Assembly: GCA_037893245.1 (NCBI GenBank) | Contig: JBAIAA010000510.1 | Span: forward strand, 62,001 to 126,000 | Reading direction: 5' to 3' | Length of the DNA stretch: 64,000 nt | Source of the DNA: Crossaster papposus | Lineage: Eukaryota > Echinodermata > Asteroidea > Velatida > Solasteridae | In this document: positions 33,931 to 46,396 of the stretch, one piece after another | How the letters are laid out: each line of letters starts with the position of its first letter | How positions within the stretch are numbered: position 1 is the stretch's first letter | Notes under the pieces: generated by a model | What the model was told of the DNA's origin: nothing | What the model saw: only the letters and a program-made list of their open reading frames with translations | Database searches by the model: none | Position numbers and translations under genes: made by a program

Positions 33931-34754
33931 CTAAATATTACCGTATTTACATAGTTTTTCATTCAGTATATTATATCTTCCCCAGTTATTTTAACACTTG
34001 CCTTACACATTCTTATAACGACACTTTACTTTCGGTCTCCTAACATCGCTTAGCTCATTTCTCAATAAAAAAAAATAGTTAGCAATGAATTCTATTCGAG
34101 ATCAAGTATTATTGCAATTTGTATACCGTTATGATTCCTCCTAAAATCGTAAAATTCGTTTTACGGGGCGTTCGAAATTGAATAAAAAACAAACAAATTT
34201 GGGTGTTTTTTGTTGTTTGTTTTAACACTCTTGGTTATTTAAATAAAACAATTAACCATAATGTTTGATAGTAAACAGAATAAAATGCAATGACAACAGC
34301 GTATATATCTATTAAAATAAAACAAATTAAAAATACCCAAAACCACACATTAATTTATGACGAATCGCAATGCTCTAATTAAAATTATACTGCAACTTTA
34401 ATACAAATCCCTTTGCAATTTTTGAAATTGAGAATCAAGAATTGAGCTCGACGATGTTTGCGGACGAAATTAAAGCGCAGTTACAATTAATTTCTGGAGA
34501 AAATAAGGTGGGGTTCGCCCTACTTTATAGCTTGATTCAAAACCCGTACGAAACTCTCCCTCAAAAAAGTTGTTCTGTCAAATTTTGTTTTGCCGCTTCA
34601 AAAAAAAAAACGACCAAAACGAACATCTCAAGTTATTTTGTATGCGCTCTACCCAAGAACCTTTCAATTAATTATTTATGTTTTTTGCTTCTTTTTTTCG
34701 TTTAATAAAATTAGTCCCTTTTGTGATTTATATTGTCTACTTTGGGTATTTAGA

Positions 34755-35585
34755 ATGAAGATCTTGGTGACAACCGTTCTTTCAATCGCCCTCCTTCTGG
34801 GTAACTCTGTCAAGCTCCGAGCTTTCGTCACTGGGCCGGTTGCCTCGGACGGTGATGTTCCAGCGTCTCAGGCGTGTCCGATGTGCTGCCAGGGACCTGC
34901 TGCCACACATGGTATACCAGGTTTACCTGGTCAGGTCGGACCCTACGGCCAGCCGGGGTCAAAGGGCGACGCAGGTCAGCCGGGTCAGAATGGCGATATC
35001 GGGCCCATCGGTCCAATGGGTGAGCGGGGAGCACTTGGGAACGCTGGGCCTAAAGGTGACAGTGGGATAGGCCAGCCCGGCAAGATAGGTCCGAAAGGTC
35101 TGCAGGGTGTAGTCGGAAGTCCTGGTCAGACTGGTGTCAAAGGTCAGAAGGGTGAGCCAGGGGAGACACCAGACGACTCCAACCAGCGGGTAGCATTCAC
35201 CGCGGTGAGGACGAGCCCCTCTGATACCTCTACGAGTCAAGACACCCGTTTGCCCTTCCAGCAGACCGAGACGCTTCTGCCGGGTACCAGCTTTGATCTC
35301 GGGACCGGCACGTTCACGTGTACTGTGCCGGGCACCTACGTGTTTACGTTTTCTGTGAACAAATATCCTCGCAGCAGCTACCTGTACGTTCATCTCCGGA
35401 AGAACGACGACTATGTTGTCTCTGGCTATAGCACTGATTCAAGTCACCGTGAGCAGGTGTCTGGGAGCGCGGTGCTGGTTCTGCAGCGAGGAGACACGGT
35501 GGGGCTTACCATGTACGGTAGGGTGTTTAGTGAATCCACCGCTCACTACACCTCATTCAGTGGCTTCCTCCTTTACTCCGAATAA
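34755..35585 (+). CDS. Secreted collagen-like C1q-domain protein, copy 2
   Basis: A 276-residue protein, the same length as copy 1 and with the same signal peptide. It keeps the CPMCC cluster, Gly-X-Y stretch (residues 53-138) and C1q head to FSGFLLYSE. I start at 34755 rather than at the upstream in-frame ATG at 34590, which would add 55 unrelated residues before the signal peptide. The acceptor-like 'gggtatttag' directly precedes the coding exon. Relative to copy 1, the collagen part changes little. The head changes at residues 209, 211, 223, 225, 229 and 232, and at 258, 260 and 262-264. The role is inferred as soluble recognition, with ligand preference possibly different from copy 1. AATAAA overlaps the stop region. 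Confidence 0.92.
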   Translation: MKILVTTVLSIALLLGNSVKLRAFVTGPVASDGDVPASQACPMCCQGPAATHGIPGLPGQVGPYGQPGSKGDAGQPGQNGDIGPIGPMGERGALGNAGPKGDSGIGQPGKIGPKGLQGVVGSPGQTGVKGQKGEPGETPDDSNQRVAFTAVRTSPSDTSTSQDTRLPFQQTETLLPGTSFDLGTGTFTCTVPGTYVFTFSVNKYPRSSYLYVHLRKNDDYVVSGYSTDSSHREQVSGSAVLVLQRGDTVGLTMYGRVFSESTAHYTSFSGFLLYSE

Positions 35586-35740
35586 ATAATAAATAATTGC
35601 TGAAACAGTAGTCGTATTAAAAAGGGATAATATTCAATGTCATAATTAATATTTGTTTAGCGTCTTACATTAGGGTTTCAAAACACATTACAAACAGACA
35701 TAAAATCTACATGAAAAACAATTAATCAAAGGTAATATTT
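35586..35740 (+). other. 3' flank of C1q-like gene 2
   Basis: Matches D1 3856-4010. The second AATAAA of copy 1 is replaced by 'aatattcaatg', leaving the signal at the stop codon. Confidence 0.4.
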
Positions 35741-38542
35741 TTATAGAACTTGTTTTAGGTTGCGTGTGTTTTTTATTTCACACTCGATATTTGTCGCAAT
35801 AGCTGAAGTACATTTGGTGTTTAATTCTAGACTGTTTTAATACAATTTAATGCAGTTAATTAGTTGTACAATGTACTATCGATGTACTAATAAATATCTT
35901 ACTTACTTGAAAGAAAATAATGATTCTAGGCATCCAGCATGTGGCAGATTATGGTAGATATCGTGTAATTGTTGAAAACAAATAAACAATTGTACAAACA
36001 AATTCACAATCGTCCGCTGGCGAATGCGAAAAAACCCTAGAACAACATAAGAATAACTGCCCGACGTCGGTTAAAAAAAGAATGCATTTTTTCTTGCTTT
36101 TCTCGGCATCCAATCCATGATTGTAAAACTTCGAACAGGTCAGTTAAACGATATTTACTATAAAATACAACCCCTCCAAATTCACCCATTCATGATAATT
36201 TAAGCAATGTATCCTACCTTTAAATGTTCATACATGTCCGCCATACTACTACTGGCATTTAAACATATCGTTACTGAATAAACATATTTACCCATTTTAT
36301 GTTGTTTCAAACGTATTTTATACTCTTTTCAATATTCATTTTTAATAAAATGTTCATATACTTTAAAGCTCAGTGCAGCTTAACTCGAGGTCCAAGGTTC
36401 AAACCCAGCTGGAGTCAATGAATCAATACAAAATTGAATTTTGTGCTTCAATTGCCAATTTTTAAGCATTTAATAGCATCTGTATGAATAAAAAATTAAG
36501 GTAGAATATTAGCATTTGCTCCATTTGGTATAAATTCAAAGAAGTAAATGCTTCAGATTTGCAGTGCTTACTCAATTTTTTTAAGGTTGGGTCGGGCTAC
36601 CTTGAAAAAAGCGAAGCAAATACTAGTATGCAAACTACAAGTTTTGTATGTGTGGTTAAGCAGAAAAAAGTATGAACATAGAAGATGGAGTGTCTAGGAT
36701 CAGAATACAAGCAGGTGTACCGCGTTTGGGAAAAGAAATGAGACATAGATGGCCGGTAATTTCTTGCAACATTCTAGGGATGAAAAGGGGCTTCACTGAC
36801 TGTGAAGCAGCAACTTGAGGTTCTGATTTCATTCAAACACCTCTGTTTGCATACGAGCACGTTCGCTGTGTGTGGCTATACATGTACGTGCACATGATAG
36901 ACTATATTGTTATAAATCATTCGGCTGTGCAATTAACTGCAAGGATAAAGCATTTGATACTTTGTCAGAATTCTAGGATTTCTAGGATTTTAAGTATGAG
37001 CATCATACCCTCTCAGTTTTCGGTTTCCTCTTCACTCTAAACTTCTCTCTCGGCATGTCATAGTCCCACTCTCCCTTCAGTATCATGTTAGCTGCTATGT
37101 GGCCGATCTCATCCGAGGACTTGGCCCCGACCCTGTTACCGCCAACGAGCACGCCAAGCCCAGGGCCGACCATGTCGTAGTAGAGTAGCCGCGTAGGTGT
37201 GGTGGTAGTCACGCAAGTATCGGTGTGAATGGAAAGTGGCTTCAGATCTGCAACGGTAATAACAAGTGTTGCATCTTTTCCGGTTTAATATCCAGAGGCA
37301 ATCACGACAACTTGATGAAAGGGCGACAACAAAATAAGACGAACATTTTTGAATGGATGCTTCGTTCCATTTGAATAGGCTGCCACTTCACTGGATATAC
37401 TTGTAACAAATTTGTGATTGACTTTTGTTTTATCCCACTGTTTTATAAAAACTTCCAATAGTGATTATCGACTAGTTTTGTGAAGACGGCGCACTACGAT
37501 TCCTCGCATTCAATATATACAGTTTTATTCTATAAATTACACCTACGACGCTTCAATGTGTTTTGTGAAAAAAACTCACACGACGTGTCGCAGCTGCGAC
37601 ACATCATAGGGATACGACGCGCAATGCATCATAAAATCGATTGCTAGTCACATCTAGATTTCCTAAATTGGGTGCTGTGGCCTCGTGGTCTGGAGCATTG
37701 AATTTGTGGTCTGCGGGTAAATCTGCAGGTTGTGGGTTCGAGTTCAGCCTGGGGTTGTTGTCACTCATTGCTTCTCTCCACCCTGGAGTAAAATGAGTAC
37801 CTGTGATGGCAGAGATGGTTTCTGGGATTGATTTATTGCTGCCTTGCGGCGAAATGGCTGCATCGAGCTGTATACTCCCCAGGAAGCCCAGATGGTATTT
37901 GGAATGTTTCGTGGGCCCAATGAGCAGGGGTAATAATATTAATAGTGACACAAGCGGCAGTATTGTTAGATACGTGCGCTTTATAAATATTATTATTGTT
38001 ATCTATACTGTAGTTTTTACACAGTAATAAGAATGATGGAGTTCAACGGATCACCTACCAGGAATTATGCCTTGTAGGCACTGCAGGAGTCTATCTGACA
38101 TTGGTTGATCACCATGACCAAAGGACCAGGCCTTCATTTGCTTCTTAGTTGTCAAATCTTTCTCACCCACTTTATCGTGACCTATTTTCAGGTACCACTT
38201 ACCTACAAAACATATGGGGAAAGAAACAAAATTTAGCTACATGTCTTCAATAGGAATAGTATGGCGTTTTCATTGGGACTAACAAATGTTCATCTGACTC
38301 CAAGCACAAGTTCTCCTCTTGCTCGGTTGCAGCAAGTGAGTTAGGGGAGACTTGGGTTTGAGTCACCAAACATTGAGTCTGAGTCAGAATTAGAGTCCCA
38401 GTCACCACTGTCGAGTCTTGAGAGAGAGTCCTGAATTAAACAGGTAGAGTCCAAGTCGTAAGTCAAATGGTCGAGTCTGAGCAATATTTATTGGTATTTG
38501 CCAGAGAATCAGTAACAATTCAGAATCCAAATTCAGTAATTT
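35741..38542. repeat. Tandem unit A1 (2.8 kb)
   Basis: The first of two near-identical direct copies. It holds a truncated TTAA MITE (35930-36216), the terminal oxidoreductase exon (37003-37247), a SINE (37670-38005) and the penultimate exon (38059-38202), all in D1 order. The stretch 36598-36900 is absent from D1. Confidence 0.9.
37670..38005 (+). mobile_element. SINE copy in unit A1
   Basis: Same tRNA-derived family as 5484, orthologous by position, so inserted before the D1/D2 duplication and multiplied passively by the tandem events (further copies at 40473, 42050, 43656, 45231). Confidence 0.8.
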
Positions 38543-41340
38543 TTATAGAACTTGTTTTAGGTTGCGTGTGTTTTTTATTTCACACTCGATATTTGTCGCA
38601 ATAGCTGAAGTACATTTGGTGTTTAATTCTAGACTGTTTTAATACAATTTAATGCAGTTAATTAGTTGTACAATGTACTATCGATGTACTAATAAATATC
38701 TTACTTACTTGAAAGAAAATAATGATTCTAGGCATCCAGCATGTGGCAGATTATGGTAGATATCGTGTAATTGTTGAAAACAAATAAACAATTGTACAAA
38801 CAAATTCACAATCGTCCGCTGGCGAATGCGAAAAAACCCTAGAACAACATAAGAATAACTGCCCGACGTCGGTTAAAAAAAGAATGCATTTTTTCTTGCT
38901 TTTCTCGGCATCCAATCCATGATTGTAAAACTTCGAACAGGTCAGTTAAACGATATTTACTATAAAATACAACCCCTCCAAATTCACCCATTCATGATAA
39001 TTTAAGCAATGTATCCTACCTTTAAATGTTCATACATGTCCGCCATACTACTACTGGCATTTAAACATATCGTTACTGAATAAACATATTTACCCATTTT
39101 ATGTTGTTTCAAACGTATTTTATACTCTTTTCAATATTCATTTTTAATAAAATGTTCATATACTTTAAAGCTCAGTGCAGCTTAACTCGAGGTCCAAGGT
39201 TCAAACCCAGCTAGAGTCAATGAATCAATACAAAATTGAATTTTGTGCTTCAATTGCCAATTTTTAAGCATTTAATAGCATCTGTATGAATAAAAAATTA
39301 AGGTAGAATATTAGCATTTGCTCCATTTGGTATAAATTCAAAGAAGTAAATGCTTCAGATTTGCAGTGCTTACTCAATTTTTTTAAGGTTGGGTCGGGGC
39401 TACCTTGAAAAAAGCGAAGCAAATACTAGTATGCAAACTACAAGTTTTTTATGTGTGGTTAAGCAGAAAAAAGTATGAACATAGAAGATGGAGTGTCTAG
39501 GATCAGAATACAAGCAGGTGTACCGCGTTTGGGAAAAGAAATGAGACATAGATGGCCGGTAATTTCTTGCAACATTCTAGGGATGAAAAGGGGCTTCACT
39601 GACTGTGAAGCAGCAACTTGAGGTTCTGATTTCATTCAAACACCTCTGTTTGCATACGAGCACGTTCGCTGTGTGTGGCTATACATGTACGTGCACATGA
39701 TAGACTATATTGTTATAAATCATTCGGCTGTGCAATTAACTGCAAGGATAAAGCATTTGATACTTTGTCAGAATTCAAGGATTTCTAGGATTTTAAGTAT
39801 GAGCATCATACCCTCTCAGTTTTCGGTTTCCTCTTCACTCTAAACTTCTCTCTCGGCATGTCATAGTCCCACTCTCCCTTCAGTATCATGTTAGCTGCTA
39901 TGTGGCCGATCTCATCCGAGGACTTGGCCCCGACCCTGTTACCGCCAACGAGCACGCCAAGCCCAGGGCCGACCATGTCGTAGTAGAGTAGCCGCGTAGG
40001 TGTGGTGGTAGTCACGCAAGTATCGGTGTGAATGGAAAGTGGCTTCAGATCTGCAACGGTAATAACAAGTGTTGCATCTTTTCCGGTTTAATATCCAGAG
40101 GCAATCACGACAACTTGATGAAAGGGCGACAACAAAATAAGACGAACATTTTTGAATGGATGCTTCGTTCCATTTGAATAGGCTGCCACTTCACTGGATA
40201 TACTTGTAACAAATTTGTGATTGACTTTTGTTTTATCCCACTGTTTTATAAAAACTTCCAATAGTGATTATCGACTAGTTTTGTGAAGACGGCGCACTAC
40301 GATTCCTCGCATTCAATATATACAGTTTTATTCTATAAATTACACCTACGACGCTTCAATGTGTTTTGTGAAAAAAACTCACACGACGTGTCGCAGCTGC
40401 GACACATCATAGGGATACGACGCGCAATGCATCATAAAATCGATTGCTAGTCACATCTAGATTTCCTAAATTGGGTGCTGTGGCCTCGTGGTCTGGAGCA
40501 TTGAATTTGTGGTCTGCGGGTAAATCTGCAGGTTGTGGGTTCGAGTTCAGCCTGGGGTTGTTGTCACTCATTGCTTCTCTCCACCCTGGAGTAAAATGAG
40601 TACCTGTGATGGCAGAGATGGTTTCTGGGATTGATTTATTGCTGCTTTGCGGTGAAATGGCTGCATCGAGCTGTATACTCCCCAGGAAGCCCAGATGGTA
40701 TTTGGAATGTTTCGTGGGCCCAATGAGCAGGGGTAATAATATTAATAGTGACACAAGCGGCAGTATTGTTAGATACGTGCGCTTTATAAATATTATTATT
40801 GTTATCTATACTGTAGTTTTTACACAGTAATAAGAATGATGGAGTTCAACGGATCACCTACCAGGAATTATGCCTTGTAGGCACTGCAGGAGTCTATCTG
40901 ACATTGGTTGATCACCATGACCAAAGGACCAGGCCTTCATTTGCTTCTTAGTTGTCAAATCTTTCTCACCCACTTTATCGTGACCTATTTTCAGGTACCA
41001 CTTACCTACAAAACATATGGGGAAAGAAACAAAATTTAGCTACATGTCTTCAATAGGAATAGTATGGCGTTTTCATTGGGACTAACAAATGTTCATCTGA
41101 CTCCAAGCACAAGTTCTCCTCTTGCTCGGTTGCAGCAAGTGAGTTAGGGGAGACTTGGGTTTGAGTCACCAAACATTGAGTCTGAGTCAGAATTAGAGTC
41201 CCAGTCACCACTGTCGAGTCTTGAGAGAGAGTCCTGAATTAAACAGGTAGAGTCCAAGTCGTAAGTCAAATGGTCGAGTCTGAGCAATATTTATTGGTAT
41301 TTGCCAGAGAATCAGTAACAATTCAGAATCCAAATTCAGT
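38543..41340. repeat. Tandem unit A2 (2.8 kb)
   Basis: Offset about 2803 from A1, with very few differences (for example C/T in the SINE and one G indel near 39396). It holds the terminal exon at 39806-40050, the SINE at 40473-40808 and the penultimate exon at 40862-41005. Confidence 0.9.
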
Positions 41341-42935
41341 AAGAATCGAAGCTCATTATTACTAAAATTGCACATTCATAGCTCCATGCCTATTTCCATT
41401 TTGCAATCTATAGGTTGGTTGCGCACAAACATTACCGTTGTGATTTTGAATATACGAGGCAGGATTCAGACCTATACACGTCATGCATATCATTTGCATA
41501 TCTCAGGAGGGATGTCCCCTGAGGTACGCAAGATTCGCTGCGTGTTACTGGACACCATTATGAAGTCTAGGAACCAGACCAGGCTAGACATGGAAGGAGT
41601 GCATGTGTTTACTCATAAAGATGTGTCAAAATACAGCTAGATTATCTAATGGCCTGTTTTCTTAATGATTACATTCATTAGTCGCATATACATGGCAATA
41701 TTTACTGTTTGGGTACTGAATCGGTGGCAAAATGTAGCAGTCTTGTCCTAAGTCCGTTTCTCCCTCATAGACGTGTAAGGAAGGCATGCCACGGAGCCTG
41801 TCCCTGTCATCTTCTGTCAACAAGAAGCACTTCGCCGTTACATCAAGTTGCACCTCAGCGGGTAGTAGGTCTCCCACAGCAGTTGAGGCCCCAGTGCAGA
41901 GCAATACTTTCTTAGCATTGATGATCCTGCCGGCTTTAGTGGCGAGTGTAAATACTCACAGGACGTGTCGCAGTTGCAACGCATCCTAGGGATACGACGC
42001 GCGATGCATCATTAAATCGAGTGCTGGTCACATCTAGATTTCCTAAATGCGGTGCTATGGCCTCGTGGTCTGGAGCATTGAATTTGTGATCTGCGGGTAA
42101 ATCTGCAGGTTGTGGGTTCAAGTCCAGCCTGGGGTTGTTGTCACTCATTGCTTCTCTCCACCCTGGAGTAAAATGGGTACCTGTGATGGCAGAGATGGTT
42201 TCTGGGATTGATTTATTGCTGCCTTGCGGCGAAATGGCTGCATCGAGCTGTATACTCCCCAGGAAGCCCAGATGGTATTTGGAATGTTTCGTGGGCCCAA
42301 TGAGCAGGGGTAATAATATTAATAGTGACACAAGCGGCAGTATTGTTAGATACGTGCGCTTTATAAATATTATTATTGTTATCTATACTGTAGTTTTTAC
42401 ACAGTAATAAGAATGATGGAGTTCAACGGATCACCTACCAGGAATTATGCCTTGTAGGCACTGCAGGAGTCTATCTGACATTGGTTGATCACCATGACCA
42501 AAGGACCAGGCCTTCATTTGCTTCTTAGTTGTCAAATCTTTCTCACCCACTTTATCGTGACCTATTTTCAGGTACCACTTACCTACAAAACATATGGGGA
42601 AAGAAACAAAATTTAGCTACATGTCTTCAATAGGAATAGTATGGCGTTTTCATTGGGACTAACAAATGTTCATCTGACTCCAAGCACAAGTTCTCCTCTT
42701 GCTCGGTTGCAGCAAGTGAGTTAGGGGAGACTTGGGTTTGAGTCACCAAACATTGAGTCTGAGTCAGAATTAGAGTCCCAGTCACCACTGTTGAGTCTTG
42801 AGTGCGAGTCCTGAATCAAACAGGTAGAGTCCGAGTCTGAGTCGTAAGTCAAATGGTCGAGTCTGAGCAATATTTATTGGTATTTGCCAGAGATTTAGTA
42901 AGAATTCAGTAAGAATTGAGAATCCAAATTCAGTA
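41341..42935. repeat. Tandem unit B1 (1.59 kb)
   Basis: In minus-strand order it holds the penultimate exon (42439-42582), the SINE (42050-42385), then a 5'-truncated middle exon (41706-41940) and intron. Variants 'gttgcaacgcatcctagg' and 'tgagtgcgagtcc' are shared with B3 and not with B2. Confidence 0.88.
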
Positions 42936-44525
42936 AGAATCAAAGCTCATTATTACTAAAATTGCACATTTATAGCTCCATGCCTATTTCCATTTTGCAA
43001 TCTATAGGTTGGTTGCGCACAAACATTACCGTTGTGATTTTGAATATACGAGGCAGGATTCAGACCTATACACGTCATGCATATCATTTGCATATCTCAG
43101 GAGGGATGTCCCCTGAGGTACGCAAGATTCGCTGCGTGTTACTGGACACCATTATGAAGTCTAGGAACCAGACTAGGCTGGACATGGGAGGAGTGCATGT
43201 GTTTACTCATAAAGATGTGTCAAAATACAGCTAGATTATCTAATGACCTGTTCTCTTAATGATTATATTCATTAGTCACATATACACGGCAATATTTACC
43301 GTTTGGGTACTGAATCGGTGGAAAAATGTAGCAGTCTTGTCCCAAGTCCGTTTCTCCCTCATAGACGTGTAAGGAAGGCATGCCACGGAGCCTGTCCCTG
43401 TCATCTTCTGTCAACAAGAAGCACCACGACTTGAGACTTTGCCGTTACATCAAGTTGCACCTCAGCGGGTAGTAGGTCTCCCACAGCAGTTGAGGCCCCA
43501 GTGCAGAGCAAGACTTTCTTAGCATTGATGATCCTGCCGGCTTTGGTGGCGAGTGTAAATACTCACAGGAATGTCGCAGCTGCAACGCATCGTAGGGATA
43601 CGACGCGCGATGCATCAAAAAAATTGATTGTTGGTCACATCTAGATTTCCTAAATGGGGTGCTATGGCCTCGTGGTCTGGAGCATTGAATTTGTGGTCTG
43701 CGGGTAAATCTGCAGGTTGTGGGTTCGAGTCCAGCCTGGGGTTGTTGTCACTCATTGCTTCTCTCCACCCTGGAGTAAAATGGGTACCTGTGATGGCAGA
43801 GATGGTTTCTGGGATTGATTTATTGCTGCTTTGCGGTGAAATGGCTGCATCGAGCTGTATACTCCCCAGGAAGCCCAGATGGTATTTGGAATGTTTCGTG
43901 GGCCCAATGAGCAGGGGTAATAATATTAATAGTGACACAAGCGGCAGTATTGTTAGATACGTGCGCTTTATAAATATTATTATTGTTATCTATACTGTAG
44001 TTTTTACACAGTAATAAGAATGATGGAGTTCAACGGATCACCTACCAGGAATTATGCCTTGTAGGCACTGCAGGAGTCTATCTGACATTGGTTGATCACC
44101 ATGACCAAAGGACCAGGCCTTCATTTGCTTCTTAGTTGTCAAATCTTTCTCACCCACTTTATCGTGACCTATTTTCAGGTACCACTTACCTACAAAACAT
44201 ATGGGGAAAGAAACAAAATTTAGCTACATGTCTTCAATAGGAATAGTATGGCGTTTTCATTGGGACTAACAAATGTTCATCTGACTCCAAGCACAAGTTC
44301 TCCTCTTGCTCGGTTGCAGCAAGTGAGTTAGGGGAGACTTGGGTTTGAGTCACCAAACATTGAGTCTGAGTCAGAATTAGAGTCCCAGTCACCACTGTCG
44401 AGTCTTGAGAGAGAGTCCTGAATTAAACAGGTATAGTCCAAGTCGTAAGTCAAATGGTCGAGTCTGAGCAATATTTATTGGTATTTGCCAGAGAATCAGT
44501 AACAATTCAGAATCCAAATTCAGTA
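42936..44525. repeat. Tandem unit B2 (1.59 kb)
   Basis: Penultimate exon 44046-44189, SINE 43656-43991, truncated middle exon 43300-43550. The middle exon keeps 13 bases that B1 and B3 lack, and its donor is the canonical ACG/GTAAAT. Confidence 0.88.
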
Positions 44526-46130
44526 AGAATCGAAGCTCATTATTACTAAAATTGCACATTCATAGCTCCATGCCTATTTCCATTTTGCAATCTATAGGTT
44601 GGTTGCGCACAAACATTACCGTTGTGATTTTGAATATACGAGGCAGGATTCAGACCTATACACGTCATGCATATCATTTGCATATCTCAGGAGGGATGTC
44701 CCCTGAGGTACGCAAGATTCGCTGCGTGTTACTGGACACCATTATGAAGTCTAGGAACCAGACTAGGCTGGACATGGGAGGAGTGCATGTGTTTACTCAT
44801 AAAGATGTGTCAAAATCCAGCTAGATTATCTAATGACCTGTTCTCTTCATGATTATATTCATTAGTCACATATACATGGCAATATTTACTGTTTGGGTAC
44901 TGAATCGGTGGCAAAATGTAGCAGTCTTGTCCTAAGTCCGTTTCTCCCTCATAGACGTGTAAGGAAGGCATGCCACGGAGCCTGTCCCTGTCATCTTCTG
45001 TCAACAAGAAGCACTTCGCCGTTACATCAAGTTGCACCTCAGCGGGTAGTAGGTCTCCCACAGCAGTTGAGGCCCCAGTGCAGAGCAATACTTTCTTAGC
45101 ATTGATGATCCTGCCGGCTTTAGTGGCGAGTGTAAATACTCACAGGACGTGTCGCAGTTGCAACGCATCCTAGGGATACGACGCGCGATGCATCATTAAA
45201 TCGAGTGCTGGTCACATCTAGATTTCCTAAATGCGGTGCTATGGCCTCGTGGTCTGGAGCATTGAATTTGTGATCTGCGGGTAAATCTGCGGGTAAATCT
45301 GCAGGTTGTGGGTTCAAGTCCAGCCTGGGGTTGTTGTCACTCATTGCTTCTCTCCACCCTGGAGTAAAATGGGTACCTGTGATGGCAGAGATGGTTTTTG
45401 GGATTGATTTATTGCTGCCTTGCGGCGAAATGGCTGCATCGAGCTGTATACTCCCCAGGAAGCCCAGATGGTATTTGGAATGTTTCGTGGGCCCAATGAG
45501 CAGGGGTAATAATATTAATAGTGACACAAGCGGCAGTATTGTTAGATACGTGCGCTTTATAAATATTATTATTGTTATCTATACTGTAGTTTTTACACAG
45601 TAATAAGAATGATGGAGTTCAACGGATCACCTACCAGGAATTATGCCTTGTAGGCACTGCAGGAGTCTATCTGACATTGGTTGATCACCATGACCAAAGG
45701 ACCAGGCCTTCATTTGCTTCTTAGTTGTCAAATCTTTCTCACCCACTTTATCGTGACCTATTTTCAGGTACCACTTACCTACAAAACATATGGGGAAAGA
45801 AACAAAATTTAGCTACATGTCTTCAATAGGAATAGTATGGCGTTTTCATTGGGACTAACAAATGTTCATCTGACTCCAAGCACAAGTTCTCCTCTTGCTC
45901 GGTTGCAGCAAGTGAGTTAGGGGAGACTTGGGTTTGAGTCACCAAACATTGAGTCTGAGTCAGAATTAGAGTCCCAGTCACCACTGTTGAGTCTTGAGTG
46001 CGAGTCCTGAATCAAACAGGTAGAGTCCGAGTCTGAGTCGTAAGTCAAATGGTCGAGTCTGAGCAATATTTATTGGTATTTGCCAGAGATTTAGTAAGAA
46101 TTCAGTAAGAATTGAGAATCCAAATTCAGT
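44526..46130. repeat. Tandem unit B3 (1.6 kb)
   Basis: Penultimate exon 45635-45778, SINE 45231-45578 (with a small extra 'gcgggtaaatct' duplication), truncated middle exon 44890-45128. It shares diagnostic variants with B1 at an offset of about 3184. Confidence 0.88.
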
Positions 46131-46396
46131 AAGAATCAAAGCTCATTATTACTAAAATTGCACATTCATAGCTCCATGCCTATTTCCATTTTGCAATCTA
46201 TAGGTTGGTTGCGCACAAACATTACTGTTGTGATTTTGAATTTACGAGGTGTAATTTAGACCTATACACGTCATGCATATCATTTGCATATTTTAGGAGA
46301 AATATCTCCTGAGGTACGCAAGATTCGATGCTCGTTACTGGACACCATTTTTAATGATTATATTCATTAGTCAAATATACATGGAATAATATTTAC
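46131..46396. repeat. Partial, more diverged B-type unit
   Basis: Begins like the other units ('aagaatcaaagctcattatt') but is shortened and more diverged ('aggagaaatatctcctgagg'). It leads into the longest middle exon, so it is probably the ancestral, unduplicated intron segment. Confidence 0.75.

Noticed and set aside
41100-41340. Possible CRISPR-like short repeats ('gagtctgagtc') in introns of the array
   Set aside because: Units are irregular 5-6 bp GAGTC words without unique spacers of fixed length: simple repeats in a eukaryote.
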